Assembly: GCF_009498035.1 (NCBI RefSeq)
Contig: NZ_CP034550.1
Span: 10,850,001 to 10,914,000 of the forward strand
DNA from: Saccharothrix syringae
GTDB lineage: Bacteria; Actinomycetota; Actinomycetes; Mycobacteriales; Pseudonocardiaceae
Reading direction: 5' to 3'
DNA: 64,000 bases
The position numbers and the translations under genes are program-made. The notes under the pieces are model-generated. The model did not search any database. It was given only the letters and a program-made list of their open reading frames with translations, and was not told the DNA's origin. Each line of letters opens with the position of its first letter. The first letter of the stretch is position 1. Positions 1-9,753 of this stretch are shown here, one piece after another.

Positions 1-1
1 C

Positions 2-613
2 GGCGGGGTGGTGGGCGACGTGTCGTCGCCCGCGGACGTGGCGCGGGTCGCCGAGGCGGTCGCGGACGGGGTCGACGTGCTGGTCAACAACGCCGGCATC
101 TCGGCCATCGGGGCGTTCGAGGACACCTCCCTGGAGCAGTGGCAGCGGGTGCTGGCGGTCAACCTGACCGGGCCCTTCCTGCTCACGCGGGCACTCGGGC
201 GGCTGATGCTGGCGCGCGGCGGCGGGTCGGTGGTCAACATCGCCTCCGTCGCGGGGCTCCGGGGCGTGGCGGACCGGGCCGCGTACAACACCACCAAGCA
301 CGGGCTGATCGGGATGACGCGGACGCTCGCCGTCGAGTGGGGCGGGCGCGGGGTGCGGGTCAACGCGGTGTGCCCGGGGTGGGTCAAGACCGAGATGGAC
401 GTGGCCGACCAGGCGGGCGGGCACTACTCCGACGACGACATCACCGAGCACGTCCCCATGGGGCGGTTCGCCTCGCCGGACGACATCGCGCAGGCGGTGG
501 CGTTCCTCGCCGACCCGGCGCGCAGCGGGTTCGTCAACGGGGTCGCCCTGCCGGTGGACGGCGGGTGGACCGCGGACGGGTCGTGGCGCTCGCTCCGGCT
601 GGGCAAGCGGTGA
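2..613 (+). CDS. SDR-family oxidoreductase (5' end outside window)
   Basis: Short-chain dehydrogenase/reductase, an NAD(P)-dependent oxidoreductase of unknown substrate. The reading frame is open from the first bases, so the glycine-rich nucleotide-binding loop and the true start lie upstream of the window. Visible are the NNAG motif, the VNIASVAG strand with the catalytic serine, the catalytic YNTTK (YxxxK, Tyr codon at 284), the PGWVKTEM segment after the active site and the usual C-terminal GVALPVDGGW. These are classical SDR features in the right order. The similarity to FabG-type ketoreductases is general, so the substrate cannot be inferred. The next gene is 89 nt downstream on the same strand and looks unrelated. 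Confidence 0.9.
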   Translation, partial: GGVVGDVSSPADVARVAEAVADGVDVLVNNAGISAIGAFEDTSLEQWQRVLAVNLTGPFLLTRALGRLMLARGGGSVVNIASVAGLRGVADRAAYNTTKHGLIGMTRTLAVEWGGRGVRVNAVCPGWVKTEMDVADQAGGHYSDDDITEHVPMGRFASPDDIAQAVAFLADPARSGFVNGVALPVDGGWTADGSWRSLRLGKR

Positions 614-702
614 GCCGGGTGAGAAGCGTCACAGGGATGTCCTGACGGGCCGCCGACCGCGTCTTCACCTGGCGAACGGGCGATCGAGGTCCAGGGGGAC
701 GG

Positions 703-1221
703 GTGGGCACGGGGGATCGGCGGGGGATCGCGGTCCTGGTGGCGCTGACGACGGCGGTCGCGCCGGTCGGGTGCTCGTCGAGCGGGTCGCGGAAGCCGAA
801 GGGCGGGTCGACGACGGCCAAGTCGACCACGAAGAAGGGCACGACCACCGAGAAGGCCCCCGACGGGGAGTGCGACGACCTCGTGGTCACCACCGAGGGC
901 GCCGCGCCGGGCGGCCTGCGGCTCGTGCTCACCAACGCGGGCACCGGGCCCTGCACGATCGGCGGCTTCCCCGGCGTGCGCCTCGACGGCGCCGACGGCG
1001 CCACCCGGGAGGCCCGGCGGGAGGGCGGGCCTCCCGAGGTGGTCGAGCTCCGGGCCGGCGGCCGGGCCGTGGCGGCGCTGACCTTCGCGCCCGGGGGCTG
1101 GGAGGTGCGGTCACTGGTGGTCGCGCCGCCCGGCGACGACGCGAGCCCGGCGCTGCCGTGGCCGGGCGGCCCGGTCGCGGAGGCGGGCGGGGTCACCGTC
1201 GGCCCGCTGACCGCGGGCTGA
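703..1221 (+). CDS. DUF4232-type lipoprotein
   Basis: Predicted exported lipoprotein of 172 residues. The N-terminus has a short hydrophobic segment ending in a lipobox-like APVGC, followed by a Ser/Lys/Thr-rich linker. The rest resembles the DUF4232 fold of actinobacterial secreted proteins: a first cysteine in GECDDL, then LRLVLTNAG, GPCTIGGFPGVRL with a second cysteine, and a C-terminal beta-rich part. The two cysteines probably form a disulfide. The GTG start follows a G-rich Shine-Dalgarno-like stretch. Function is unknown. It converges with the inositol-phosphate synthase gene, separated by a perfect hairpin. Confidence 0.75.
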   Translation: MGTGDRRGIAVLVALTTAVAPVGCSSSGSRKPKGGSTTAKSTTKKGTTTEKAPDGECDDLVVTTEGAAPGGLRLVLTNAGTGPCTIGGFPGVRLDGADGATREARREGGPPEVVELRAGGRAVAALTFAPGGWEVRSLVVAPPGDDASPALPWPGGPVAEAGGVTVGPLTAG

Positions 1222-1228
1222 CGCGGGT

Positions 1229-1254
1229 GGTGGCCCCACCGGGGTGGGGCCACC
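1229..1254. terminator. Bidirectional hairpin terminator
   Basis: A perfect 12-bp inverted repeat (GGTGGCCCCACC and its complement) with a 2-nt centre lies in the 36-nt gap between two convergent genes. There is no T tract, as is common for high-GC actinobacteria. Confidence 0.75.
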
Positions 1255-1257
1255 GGT

Positions 1258-2349
1258 TCAGCGCTCGACGTCGCCGCGGATGAACGCCTCCACCGCGTCG
1301 CGGGCCTCCGAGTCGGAGTACTGCTCCGGCGGGGACTTCATGAAGTAGGAGGACGCCGACAGGATCGGGCCGCCGATCCCCCGGTCCAGGGCGATCTTCG
1401 CCGCGCGCACCGCGTCGATGATGATGCCCGCGGAGTTGGGCGAGTCCCAGACCTCCAGCTTGTACTCCAGGTTCAGCGGCACGTCGCCGAACGCCCGGCC
1501 CTCCAGCCGCACGTAGGCCCACTTGCGGTCGTCGAGCCACGCCACGTAGTCCGACGGGCCGATGTGGACGTTGCGCTTGCCCAGGTCGCGGTCGACCTGG
1601 GAGGTCACGGCCTGCGTCTTGGAGACCTTCTTGGACTCCAGCCGCTCCAGTTCCTTCATGTTCAGGAAGTCCATGTTGCCGCCCACGTTGAGCTGCATGG
1701 TGCGGTCGAGCTGGACGCCCCGGTCCTCGAACAGCTTGGCCAGCACGCGGTGGGTGATGGTGGCGCCCACCTGCGACTTGATGTCGTCGCCGACGATCGG
1801 CACGCCGGCCGCGCGGAACTTCTCCGCCCACTCCGGGTCGGAGGCGATGAACACCGGCAGCGCGTTGACGAACGCCACGCCCGCGTCGATGGCGGCCTGC
1901 GCGTAGAAGCGGTCGGCCGCCTCCGAGCCCACCGGCAGGTACGAGACGAGCACGTCGGCCCCTGCGTCGCGCAGCGCCTGCGCCACGTCCACCGGCTGCT
2001 CGTCGGACTCCTCGATGGTCTCCCGGTAGAACCGGCCCAGGCCGTCGAGGGTGTGACCGCGCTGCACGGTCACGCCGAGCGGCGGCACGTCGGCGATCTT
2101 GATCGTGTTGTTCTCGCTGGCGCCGATGGCCTCGGACAGGTCGGTGCCGACCTTCTTGGCGTCGACGTCGAAAGCGGCCACGAACTCGATGTCGCGCACG
2201 TGGTAGTCGCCGAACTGGACGTGCATCAGACCGGGCACCCGCGTGGCCGGGTCGGCATCGCGGTAGTAGTGGACACCCTGCACCAGCGACGCCGCGCAGT
2301 TGCCGACCCCGACAATGGCCACTCGAACGGTGCGGCGGTTGTCGCCCAT
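1258..2349 (-). CDS. ino1: Inositol-3-phosphate synthase
   Basis: Converts glucose-6-phosphate to inositol-3-phosphate with NAD as catalytic cofactor, the first step towards phosphatidylinositol and mycothiol in actinobacteria. The 363-residue protein starts at the ATG preceded by AAGGAGGA; the frame is open further upstream but that part overlaps the padR gene. Seen directly: a Rossmann GVGNCAAS motif at residues 14-21, the [12 protein letters not shown] nucleotide-binding segment, SYLPVGSE, and the core [12 protein letters not shown] and [11 protein letters not shown] typical of the family. Length fits the short actinobacterial form. It lies 29 nt after the padR-type gene on the same strand, the same pair as in Mycobacterium (Rv0046c/Rv0047c), so co-transcription and control by that regulator are likely. 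Confidence 0.95.
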   Translation of the reverse strand: MGDNRRTVRVAIVGVGNCAASLVQGVHYYRDADPATRVPGLMHVQFGDYHVRDIEFVAAFDVDAKKVGTDLSEAIGASENNTIKIADVPPLGVTVQRGHTLDGLGRFYRETIEESDEQPVDVAQALRDAGADVLVSYLPVGSEAADRFYAQAAIDAGVAFVNALPVFIASDPEWAEKFRAAGVPIVGDDIKSQVGATITHRVLAKLFEDRGVQLDRTMQLNVGGNMDFLNMKELERLESKKVSKTQAVTSQVDRDLGKRNVHIGPSDYVAWLDDRKWAYVRLEGRAFGDVPLNLEYKLEVWDSPNSAGIIIDAVRAAKIALDRGIGGPILSASSYFMKSPPEQYSDSEARDAVEAFIRGDVER

Positions 2350-2378
2350 GCCGAGTCCTCCTTCTCGTTCTGCTTGAG

Positions 2379-2924
2379 TCATTCGTCCCGCTCGCGCTGT
2401 TCGGCCTGCTCGTGGGCGATCAGCTCGTTCAACCACCGCACCTCGCGCTCGGTGCTCTCCAGCCCGAGCCGGTGCAGCTCCCGGGTGTACCGGTCGATCC
2501 GCTCACCGGTCGCCGATAACGAGGCGCGCAGCCCCTCCCGGCGCTCCTCGACCCGCCTGCGGCGGCCTTCGAGGATGCGCATCCTCACGTCGGCGGGCGT
2601 GCGGGAGAAGAACGCCAGGTGGACGCCGAACGAGTCGTCGTCCCAGGTCTGTGGGCCGGCGTCGGCCAGCAGTTCGGCGAACCTCTCCTTGCCCTCCGCG
2701 GTGAGCTTGTAGACCTTGCGGGCCCGGCGCCCCCAGCGAGCCGAGTCCTCCTGGGGCACTTCCTCGACGATGAGCCCACCGCGTTGCAACTTGCGCAGCG
2801 TGGGGTACAGCGTCCCGTAGGAGAACGCGCGGAACGCCCCCAGCAGCTCGATCAAGCGCTTGCGCAGCTCGTAGCCGTGCATGGGCGCTTCGTGCAGCAG
2901 ACCGAGGATCGCGAACTCCAGCAC
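2379..2924 (-). CDS. PadR-family transcriptional regulator
   Basis: A 181-residue regulator with an N-terminal winged helix ([20 protein letters not shown] at the start, then the [14 protein letters not shown] recognition region) and a C-terminal charged helical part likely to form the dimerising coiled coil. The GTG start is chosen because the PadR domain begins exactly there and GGAGG lies 7 nt upstream; longer upstream starts add non-homologous sequence. It probably forms an operon with ino1. A near-perfect inverted repeat 42 nt upstream of the start is a candidate autoregulatory site. The inducer is unknown. Confidence 0.9.
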   Translation of the reverse strand: MLEFAILGLLHEAPMHGYELRKRLIELLGAFRAFSYGTLYPTLRKLQRGGLIVEEVPQEDSARWGRRARKVYKLTAEGKERFAELLADAGPQTWDDDSFGVHLAFFSRTPADVRMRILEGRRRRVEERREGLRASLSATGERIDRYTRELHRLGLESTEREVRWLNELIAHEQAEQRERDE

Positions 2925-2965
2925 TTCAGCACCTCCGCTCGGTGAGCGCCGATGGGTGGACCCAC

Positions 2966-2982
2966 TATATCGGTGCGATACA
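2966..2982. promoter_or_regulatory. Candidate PadR operator
   Basis: TATATCG-GTG-CGATACA is a 7-3-7 inverted repeat with one mismatch, unusually AT-rich for this DNA. It lies between the padR-type gene and the divergent DUF5318 gene. Assignment to the PadR protein rests on position only. Confidence 0.45.
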
Positions 2983-3077
2983 TCCCGCCGCGCTCCGAGA
3001 GTGTCGCGTGGCCCACAGTCCGCCACGATCGGCGGGCACTGCCCCGAACAGCCCATCGAAGGGGTTGGGCCGCCACG

Positions 3078-3083
3078 TACTCT
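3078..3083 (+). promoter_or_regulatory. -10 element, leaderless transcript (DUF5318 gene)
   Basis: TACTCT ends 6 nt before the GTG at 3090, with no Shine-Dalgarno sequence between. This geometry fits transcription starting at the start codon. Confidence 0.45.
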
Positions 3084-3089
3084 GGTCGG

Positions 3090-3494
3090 GTGCTGACCCA
3101 ACGCCAGGTCGTGGACTACGCCCTGCAGCGCCGTGCGCTGCTGGCGGAGGTCTACGCGGGTCGAGTGGGCACGATGGAGGTGTGCGACGCCGGCCCGTAC
3201 CTGCTGCGAGCTGCGAAGTTCCACGGCCAACCGAGCGACGTGACCTGCCCGGTGTGCCGCAGGGAACCCCTCACCCACGTGTCCTGGGTCTACGGCGACG
3301 AGCTCAAGCACGCGGCCGGGTCCGCGCGCACCGCCGAGGAGCTGACGCGCATGGCGACCCTCTTCGAGGAGTTCACCGTGTACGTAGTCGAGGTTTGCCG
3401 GACATGCAGTTGGAACCACCTGGTGCAGTCATACGTCCTGGGAACGCGCGGCCTGGACAGCCACAAGCCGCGCAGGAGGACCGCGGCGGAGTGA
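3090..3494 (+). CDS. DUF5318 zinc-ribbon-like protein
   Basis: A 134-residue protein matching in length and neighbourhood the conserved actinobacterial protein next to ponA (Rv0049 in M. tuberculosis). It has two CxxC knuckles, CPVCRREPLTH and CRTCSWNH, that probably bind one zinc ion; an N-terminal helical segment (QRQVVDYALQRRALL) precedes them. The GTG at 3090 is chosen because a -10 hexamer sits just upstream and the family begins here; the open frame upstream carries no recognisable sequence. The ponA gene starts 94 nt downstream on the same strand. Molecular function is unknown; a link to cell-wall synthesis is suggested only by the conserved position. Confidence 0.85.
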   Translation: MLTQRQVVDYALQRRALLAEVYAGRVGTMEVCDAGPYLLRAAKFHGQPSDVTCPVCRREPLTHVSWVYGDELKHAAGSARTAEELTRMATLFEEFTVYVVEVCRTCSWNHLVQSYVLGTRGLDSHKPRRRTAAE

Positions 3495-3588
3495 ACCAGC
3501 CCCGCCCGCGGGCGCCGTTCCACCCGGGAACGACGGCGTACGACCACCGAACCGCGTGCGTCCGCACGCCGGTCTGGGAGGCCATTTC

Positions 3589-6510
3589 GTGAACGACCAG
3601 CACGACGAGAGGCATCGCGGCGGGGAGCCGCAGTGGCCGACCGGTGAGGACCCGGACGGCGGCGCGCACCCCGGCCGCCGCGGTGCCGGTGACCAGCCGG
3701 AGCGCCCGAGCACCCCGCCCGGCGGTTTCGCCCGCACCCCCGCGGACGGACCCGGCCCGAGACACGGCACGCCACCCGGCGGGACCCCCCGCCCGCCCAC
3801 CGGCACCCCGCCGGGCGGCACCCCGCGCGGGGGCCCGCAGCCACCGCCGCGCCGCCCCAACGGCCCCGGTGGTGCCGGCGCCCAGGGCGGCTTCGGCGGT
3901 CCGAACGGTCCCGGCGGCCAGAGCGGTCCCAACGTCCCGGGCGGCCCGAACGTCCCGGGTGGCCAGGGCGGCTTCGGTGGTCCCGGCGGTCGCCCCGGCG
4001 CGCCGGACGGCCGCGCGGCCGCGGGCAGCGTGCCCGGCGGCCCGCCCCAGCGCCCGAACACGCCCCCCGGCGGCGTCCGCCGCCCCGGCGGCCCGGGCGG
4101 TCCCGTGCCGCCGCCCGGCGGCCGTCCCCCCGCGGGCGGTCCCGGCGGTCCCCGCCGACCCGGCGGCCCCGGCCCGGAGCGCCGCCCCGGCGAGGAGCCG
4201 ACGGACCTGCTGCCGCCGGTGCACCAGAGCACGCCCCGCGAGCCCGAGCTGCTCACGCACCGCGAGGACGAGGTCGAGCTCGAACCGTTCTACGAGGACG
4301 ACGAGTACGACTACGAGCTGACCGAGGAGGAGGCCCGTGCCGTGCGCCGGAAGAAGATCTGGCGCCGCGTCCGCCGGACCAGCTACATCACCCTCGGCCT
4401 GATGCTGCTCGCCCCGGTCGTCGCCTTCGCCATCGCCTACCAGGTGGTGGAGGTGCCCAACCCGGACGAGGTGGCCAACGACCAGGCGAAGACCATCACG
4501 ATCCTGTACGCCGACGGCAGCGAGATGGCCAAGATCACGCCCAAGGGCGAGAACCGGACCATGGTCAAGTACGAGGACCTGCCGGACTCGATCAAGAAGG
4601 CCGTCTTCGCCGCCGAGGACCCGACGTTCGAGACCAACGTCGGCTTCGACATGCGGGCCATCGCCCGCGCCGCGTGGTACCAGGCGACCGGCCGCGACTC
4701 CGGCGGCTCGGGCCTGACCCAGCAGTACGTGAAGAAGGCGACCGACAAGGACGCCGGGACGCTGACCCGGAAGTTCAACGAGATGGTCGCGGCCTACAAG
4801 ATGTCGAAGCAGCAGGACAAGGACGACATCCTCACCGCGTACCTGAACACCATCTACTTCGGTCGCGGCGCGTACGGCATCAAGACCGCGGCCAAGGCGT
4901 ACTTCGACATCGACGACCTCAAGCAGGTCACGCCGTCGCAGGCGGCACTGCTCGCGGGCATGATCCAGAACCCGGGCCGCTCCGAGGAGCCCGCGTACAC
5001 CCAGGAGCGCTGGGAGTACGTGATGGGCCAGCTGCTCCGCTTCAACTGGATCGACCAGGCGTACAAGGACGCCGAGCAGTTCCCCGCCATGGCCCCGCTG
5101 CAGGAGGAGTCCGACCTCTCCCCGACCCGCTTCCACATCAAGCAGCAGGTGCTGCGGGAGATGGAGAAGATGGAGTGGGGCATGGAGAAGGCGCAGACCC
5201 TCGGCGTCACCGTGCACACCACCATCGACCCGAAGATGCAGCAGGCGGCCGAGGACGCCGTGGCCGAGGTGATGCAGGGCCAGCGCGAGGAGCTGCGGAC
5301 CTCGATGTCGGCCATCGACCCGGCCACCGGCGCGGTCAAGGCGTACTGGGGCGGCAACACCACCGGCCTGGACTACCAGACCGGCACGCTGCAGGAACCC
5401 GGCTCGTCGTTCAAGCCGTTCGACTTCGTCGCGGCGCTGAAGGAGGGCCAGGGCGCGGGTGAGGTCTACGACGGCAGCTCGCCGCGCGAGTTCCCCGGCC
5501 GCGGCAAGGACAACCCGGTGCGCAACTCGCCGGGCGTGGCCTGCGCCGTGCCCAAGCAGTGCAGCGTCCGCGAGGCCATGGTCAAGTCGGTCAACACCGT
5601 CTTCTTCGACATGGCCATCAAGCTCGGCACCGGCAAGGTCGCCCAGGCCGCCTTCGACGCGGGCATCCCGCCGGTGGTGGAGGTCAACGGCGAGCAGAAG
5701 AAGCTGCTGGTCTCCGAGACCGAGGGCGCGCCGGACGGCAACATCTCCATCGGTGGTGGCCAGACCCTGGTCCGGCCGTTCGACATCACCTCGGCGTACG
5801 CGACGTTCGCCGCGCGGGGCGTCTACCACGAGCCGTTCTTCATCGCCAAGATCACCGACGGGTCCGGCGCCGCGGTCGCCACGCACATCGACAACACCCG
5901 GTCGGCGTTCGACCCGGACCCGAAGAAGAGCCAGGACATCGCGGACAACGTCACCGACGTGCTCAAGGCCATCCCGACGTCCAGCAAGATCCCGTGCGCG
6001 GACCGCGAGTGCGCCGGCAAGACCGGTACGCACGAGCTCCACGGCACGGTGAAGAACGCCAAGGCGTGGATGGCCGGCTACACGCCGACCCTCGCCGCCG
6101 CGGTGTGGCTGGGCACGGACTCCGGCAACCAGCCGCTGCTGACCCCGACGGGCGGGGACATCTACGGCTCGGGCGTGCCCGGTCAGATCTGGAAGAGGTT
6201 CATGGACCGGGCGCTCGCGGGCACGCCGGCGGAGAAGTTCCCGAAGCCGAACCCCATCGGCAGGCTGGACCCGCCCAAGCCCACGACCACCGCTCCGCCC
6301 ACCACGACCACGGACAAGCAGGACGAGGACCGGGACCGCGACCGGAACAACACCACGACCACGCAGGCCCCGCCGACCACGACCACGCAGGCCCCGCCGA
6401 CCCGGCCGACCCGGCCGTGCGGCATCGTGGGCTGCCCGAGCACGACGAGCACGACCGACGAGCCCGACCCCGAGCCGAACCGCAACGGCGCACCGCCGGT
6501 CGGCGGCTAG
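3589..6510 (+). CDS. ponA: Bifunctional class A penicillin-binding protein PonA
   Basis: Polymerises and crosslinks peptidoglycan at the membrane. Of 973 residues, about 1-250 form a cytoplasmic Gly/Pro-rich tail ending in an acidic and then a basic segment. One membrane helix spans roughly 266-286. The GT51 glycosyltransferase domain follows, with the catalytic glutamate in AAEDPTFE (E343), [12 protein letters not shown] and the [12 protein letters not shown] motif. The transpeptidase has SSFK (Ser606), SVN (Ser667) and KTGT (Lys811). The tail is Pro/Thr-rich. The GTG start has GGGAGG 6 nt upstream. Two perfect 24-bp copies lie in the tail coding sequence. The neighbourhood is that of mycobacterial ponA1. 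Confidence 0.96.
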   Translation: MNDQHDERHRGGEPQWPTGEDPDGGAHPGRRGAGDQPERPSTPPGGFARTPADGPGPRHGTPPGGTPRPPTGTPPGGTPRGGPQPPPRRPNGPGGAGAQGGFGGPNGPGGQSGPNVPGGPNVPGGQGGFGGPGGRPGAPDGRAAAGSVPGGPPQRPNTPPGGVRRPGGPGGPVPPPGGRPPAGGPGGPRRPGGPGPERRPGEEPTDLLPPVHQSTPREPELLTHREDEVELEPFYEDDEYDYELTEEEARAVRRKKIWRRVRRTSYITLGLMLLAPVVAFAIAYQVVEVPNPDEVANDQAKTITILYADGSEMAKITPKGENRTMVKYEDLPDSIKKAVFAAEDPTFETNVGFDMRAIARAAWYQATGRDSGGSGLTQQYVKKATDKDAGTLTRKFNEMVAAYKMSKQQDKDDILTAYLNTIYFGRGAYGIKTAAKAYFDIDDLKQVTPSQAALLAGMIQNPGRSEEPAYTQERWEYVMGQLLRFNWIDQAYKDAEQFPAMAPLQEESDLSPTRFHIKQQVLREMEKMEWGMEKAQTLGVTVHTTIDPKMQQAAEDAVAEVMQGQREELRTSMSAIDPATGAVKAYWGGNTTGLDYQTGTLQEPGSSFKPFDFVAALKEGQGAGEVYDGSSPREFPGRGKDNPVRNSPGVACAVPKQCSVREAMVKSVNTVFFDMAIKLGTGKVAQAAFDAGIPPVVEVNGEQKKLLVSETEGAPDGNISIGGGQTLVRPFDITSAYATFAARGVYHEPFFIAKITDGSGAAVATHIDNTRSAFDPDPKKSQDIADNVTDVLKAIPTSSKIPCADRECAGKTGTHELHGTVKNAKAWMAGYTPTLAAAVWLGTDSGNQPLLTPTGGDIYGSGVPGQIWKRFMDRALAGTPAEKFPKPNPIGRLDPPKPTTTAPPTTTTDKQDEDRDRDRNNTTTTQAPPTTTTQAPPTRPTRPCGIVGCPSTTSTTDEPDPEPNRNGAPPVGG
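6352..6399 (+). repeat. 24-bp tandem duplication in ponA tail
   Basis: Two exact adjacent copies encode the repeated peptide TTTTQAPP in the extracellular Pro/Thr-rich tail of PonA. It is a likely site of length variation. Confidence 0.8.
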
Positions 6511-6528
6511 CCGCGCCACCGCGTTGAG

Positions 6529-6558
6529 GAGGGCCCGACGCCCAGGCGTCGGGCCCTC
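6529..6558 (+). terminator. Hairpin terminator after ponA
   Basis: A perfect 14-bp stem (left arm GAGGGCCCGACGCC) with a minimal loop begins 18 nt after the ponA stop codon. Its presence argues against translation starts for the next gene upstream of it. Confidence 0.8.
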
Positions 6559-6608
6559 TCGCGTTCCCGGAAGCGGTGGACCTCACAACCACCGTCCGCC
6601 GGTGCCCG

Positions 6609-6614
6609 TAGCAT
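6609..6614 (+). promoter_or_regulatory. -10 element, leaderless transcript (glycosyltransferase)
   Basis: TAGCAT ends 8 nt before the chosen GTG at 6623; no ribosome binding site is visible. Confidence 0.35.
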
Positions 6615-6622
6615 CGCTGCCC

Positions 6623-8191
6623 GTGGCCAGCCCTTCGCAGCACACGCAGGCGAACGCCGACGACACCGACTCCCTCGGTCCCGAGGAGCGGGTCAATCCG
6701 ACGTGGACCGAGCCGCTCGTCCGCGGGGCGAGCCGGGTCCTCGGCGGGCCGGTCGGCAGGCACGCCCAGGTCGGGCGGCAGTGGTTCTGGACGCCGCTGC
6801 GGGTGGTGCTGCTGTTCGCGGTCGTGACGCTGGCGCTGGCGTGGTTCCAGAAGTCGCCGTGCATCCAGCAGTACGTCGACGACAACGGCGTGGTGCAGCT
6901 GGACTGGCGGGGCAGCAGGCAGTTCGTCGCCATGTGCTACTCCGACACCGTGCCGCTCTACACGGCCGAGCGGTTGGACAAGCCGGGCACCTTCCCCTAC
7001 CGGACCTCGTGGGTCGACGACGAGGGCAAGCCGACCGCGCACGTCCGGTACATGGAGTACCCGGTGCTGACCGGCATGTTCATGCTGCTCAACGCCCGGA
7101 TGGCGCAGGGCTGGTCGGTGATCGCGGAGTCGGGCTGGCTGCCGAACCCGATGACCGTGATCGTGTACTTCGACATCACCGCGATCTGGCTGGCGCTGGC
7201 GTGGCTGGTGACCGCGTACGCGGTGGCGCAGCTGGCCAGGCGGCGGCCGTACGACGCGGTGCTGGTGGCGGTGTCGCCGCTGGTGGTGGTGCACGCGTTC
7301 ACCAACTTCGACACGCTCGCCACGGCGTTCGCCACGGCAGCGATGCTGGCGTGGGCGCGCAGGCGGCCGGTACTGGCGGGCGTGCTGCTGGGGCTGGGCG
7401 GCGCGGCGAAGCTGTACCCGCTGTTCCTGCTGGGACCGCTGCTGCTGCTGTGCCTGCGGTCGGCCCGGCTGCGGGCGTTCCTCACCACGCTGGCCGCGAC
7501 GCTGGTCACGTGGGCGGCGGTGAACGCGCCGATCGCGCTGAACTACCCGGCGGGCTGGCGGGAGTTCTTCCGGCTCAACACCGAGCGCGGCGTGGACCCG
7601 GACTCGCTGTACAACGTGGTCGCGCAGTGGACCGGGTGGCGGGGCTTCGACCCGGGGCTGACCCAGGGCCAGGTGCCGGAGGTGCTGAACACGGTCAGCG
7701 CGGTGCTGTTCCTGGTGTGCTGCGCGGCCGTCGGGTACGTGGCCCTGTCGGCGCCGCGGCGGCCGCGGTTCGCGCAGCTGGGGTTCCTGGTGGTGGCGGC
7801 CTTCCTGCTGACGAACAAGGTGTGGAGCCCGCAGTACTCGCTGTGGCTGGTGCCGCTGGCCGTGCTCGCGCTGCCGCGCTGGCGGCCGCTGCTGGCGTGG
7901 ATGGCGGTGGACGCGCTGGTGTGGGTGCCGCGGATGTTCTTCTACCTGGGGCCGGAGAACAAGGGGCTGCCGATCGACTGGTTCCTGGGCGCGGTGGTGG
8001 TGCGCGACGTCGCGGTGCTGGTGCTGTGCGCGATGGTGGTGCGGGAGATCTACCGGCCGGAGCGGGACCTGGTGCGGCTGGCCGGGGACGACGACCCGAC
8101 CGGCGGCTTCTTCGACGGGGCGCCGGACCGGTTCGTGCTGCGCCGGGGCGCGCGGCGGGAGCCGGAGCCGGTGGCCGCCGGGGTGGGGTGA
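6623..8191 (+). CDS. Family-87 (DUF2029) membrane glycosyltransferase
   Basis: Polytopic membrane protein of 522 residues, a probable polyprenyl-phosphate-mannose-dependent mannosyltransferase of the GT87/DUF2029 type; its position matches Rv0051 of M. tuberculosis next to ponA1. After a polar N-terminus there is a first helix ([17 protein letters not shown]), an extracytoplasmic loop with CYSDTVPLY, the conserved [11 protein letters not shown] segment, then about ten more hydrophobic helices, including [17 protein letters not shown] and the late [14 protein letters not shown]. The start was placed at GTG 6623 because the longer frame runs through the ponA terminator; GTG 6603 is an alternative. 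A paralogue lies in the opposite orientation just downstream. Confidence 0.85.
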   Translation: MASPSQHTQANADDTDSLGPEERVNPTWTEPLVRGASRVLGGPVGRHAQVGRQWFWTPLRVVLLFAVVTLALAWFQKSPCIQQYVDDNGVVQLDWRGSRQFVAMCYSDTVPLYTAERLDKPGTFPYRTSWVDDEGKPTAHVRYMEYPVLTGMFMLLNARMAQGWSVIAESGWLPNPMTVIVYFDITAIWLALAWLVTAYAVAQLARRRPYDAVLVAVSPLVVVHAFTNFDTLATAFATAAMLAWARRRPVLAGVLLGLGGAAKLYPLFLLGPLLLLCLRSARLRAFLTTLAATLVTWAAVNAPIALNYPAGWREFFRLNTERGVDPDSLYNVVAQWTGWRGFDPGLTQGQVPEVLNTVSAVLFLVCCAAVGYVALSAPRRPRFAQLGFLVVAAFLLTNKVWSPQYSLWLVPLAVLALPRWRPLLAWMAVDALVWVPRMFFYLGPENKGLPIDWFLGAVVVRDVAVLVLCAMVVREIYRPERDLVRLAGDDDPTGGFFDGAPDRFVLRRGARREPEPVAAGVG

Positions 8192-8250
8192 GGGCGGCGG
8201 GTTGCCGGGTCGTGGTGGGCCGCTGAGCAGGGCGGGGCCGAGCGCCACCC

Positions 8251-8278
8251 CGGTCCGACTCGGGCCGGGGTCGGACCG
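8251..8278. terminator. Bidirectional hairpin between convergent glycosyltransferases
   Basis: CGGTCCGA pairs perfectly with TCGGACCG across a 12-nt GC-rich loop, in the 98-nt gap between the two convergent genes. Confidence 0.6.
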
Positions 8279-8289
8279 CGCCGCCCCCG

Positions 8290-9753
8290 TCAGTCGGCGT
8301 CGGGCGCGGGCTGGGCGGGCGTGGGCTGGGCGGGCGCGGGCGCGGCCTGGGCCGGTGCGGTGCGGGCGGGGGCGCGGCGGGTGAGCCGGCGGTCGGCGAA
8401 GGTCACCCGGGACCGCAGGAACACCAGGAACAGCGCCACCAGCAGGGCCGCGCGGCCCCACACCCCGATCACCACGGCCTGCGCCGAGAACCCGTCGTAG
8501 ATGCCCGACGGCTGGCCGAACTCGATGGCGTAGTACCAGCGGAAGATGCCGACGCCCATCGCCAGGTCCGCCACGAAGTAGGCCGCCACCCAGCCCCAGT
8601 TCACCCGCAGCAGCACGAACATCGGCACCAGCCACAGCGTGTACTGCGGCGAGTGCACCTTGTGCAGCAGCAGGAACCCGCACAGCATGGCCGCCGACAC
8701 CGGCACCCACGGGTAGGTGCCCTCGCTGCGGTAGCGCCGCCAGCCGAGCCAGCAGGCCAGCGCGAACGAGGCCAGGATGCCGACCGGCGACAGCACCGAC
8801 ACCACCGACTGCATGGTCGCGTCGGGCATGAACGGCCGCATCGACCAGTACCAGATCGAGTTGGTGGTGATGTCGACCCGCCGCAGGCCCTGGAACTCGA
8901 ACGACGCCTTCCAGCCCTCCGGCCCGGCCACCGCGAACGGCAGGTTGATCACCACGACGGTGAGCACCGACGCGAGCGCCACCCGCGCCGCGCCCACCAG
9001 GTCGAACCGCCTGCCCGCCGGCAGCTCCCGGCCGCCCGGACCGCCGGTCAGCACGTACAGGCACAGCGGCAGCACGAAGATCGCCGGGTAGATCTTGAAC
9101 GCGAACCCGATGCCGAGCAGCACCGACGCGACCACCGCGCGGTCGACCAGCGGCCGCTCGCGCCTGCCCCAGCCGCGGTGCACCGCGTACACCGCGGCCA
9201 CGGCGAAGAACACGACCGGCAGGTCCCAGTTGTGGAAGGCGTAGAGCACCACGGGCGGTCCGAGCGCCCAGATCAGCGCCCGCCACCGGCTGAGCTTGCC
9301 CAGCAGCCAGCCCGTGGCCAGGCCGAACGGCGCCATCAGCAGCGCCGAGAACAGCAGGAACGCCGCGTCGGTGTGCGCGAAGAACGCGCCCATCCAGATC
9401 AGCAGGCCGGTGAGCACCGGGTACTCGACCACGCCGCCGACCAGCACGCCCTTGCTGTTGATGCTGCCGTGCACGTACGGGAACACGTGCCGGTCGACGT
9501 CGCGCCCGATCCACAGGTGCTGGATGTCGGAGTAGCAGACCTCGGCCTTGTTGCGCTGCTCGTAGTCCGGCGCGCTGCGGCCCCACTGGTCGAACTCCGG
9601 GCCGGTGCAGCGGTCCTTGTTGAGGAAGCCGACGAACAGCGTCGCACCGCACAGGAGGACGACGGCCGCGAGCGCGGCCCGGCCGAACCGCGGGAACCGC
9701 GTCCCGGTCCCGGCGCGCCCGGCCGCGGCCGCCACCTCCCGCGTGGTGCTCAT
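8290..9753 (-). CDS. Family-87 (DUF2029) membrane glycosyltransferase, second copy
   Basis: A 487-residue polytopic membrane protein and paralogue of the preceding gene. It shares the layout of an N-terminal helix, a loop with a cysteine and VCYSDIQHLW, then VVEYPVLTGLLIW, a lysine-containing FKIYPAIFVLPLCLY segment, and the late KVHSPQYTLWLVPMFVLL. A polyprenyl-phosphate sugar donor is expected for the family; the acceptor is unknown. The ATG start overlaps the stop codon of the upstream endonuclease IV gene by 4 nt (ATGA), so the two are probably translationally coupled. The C-terminus is Ala/Pro-rich. Confidence 0.85.
   Translation of the reverse strand: MSTTREVAAAAGRAGTGTRFPRFGRAALAAVVLLCGATLFVGFLNKDRCTGPEFDQWGRSAPDYEQRNKAEVCYSDIQHLWIGRDVDRHVFPYVHGSINSKGVLVGGVVEYPVLTGLLIWMGAFFAHTDAAFLLFSALLMAPFGLATGWLLGKLSRWRALIWALGPPVVLYAFHNWDLPVVFFAVAAVYAVHRGWGRRERPLVDRAVVASVLLGIGFAFKIYPAIFVLPLCLYVLTGGPGGRELPAGRRFDLVGAARVALASVLTVVVINLPFAVAGPEGWKASFEFQGLRRVDITTNSIWYWSMRPFMPDATMQSVVSVLSPVGILASFALACWLGWRRYRSEGTYPWVPVSAAMLCGFLLLHKVHSPQYTLWLVPMFVLLRVNWGWVAAYFVADLAMGVGIFRWYYAIEFGQPSGIYDGFSAQAVVIGVWGRAALLVALFLVFLRSRVTFADRRLTRRAPARTAPAQAAPAPAQPTPAQPAPDAD

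Noticed and set aside
3373..6519. Very long minus-strand open frame of over 1000 codons opposite ponA
   Set aside because: It mirrors the codon pattern of ponA in a GC-rich genome, is Arg/Ala/Gly-rich without any motif, and conflicts with an unmistakable PonA on the other strand.
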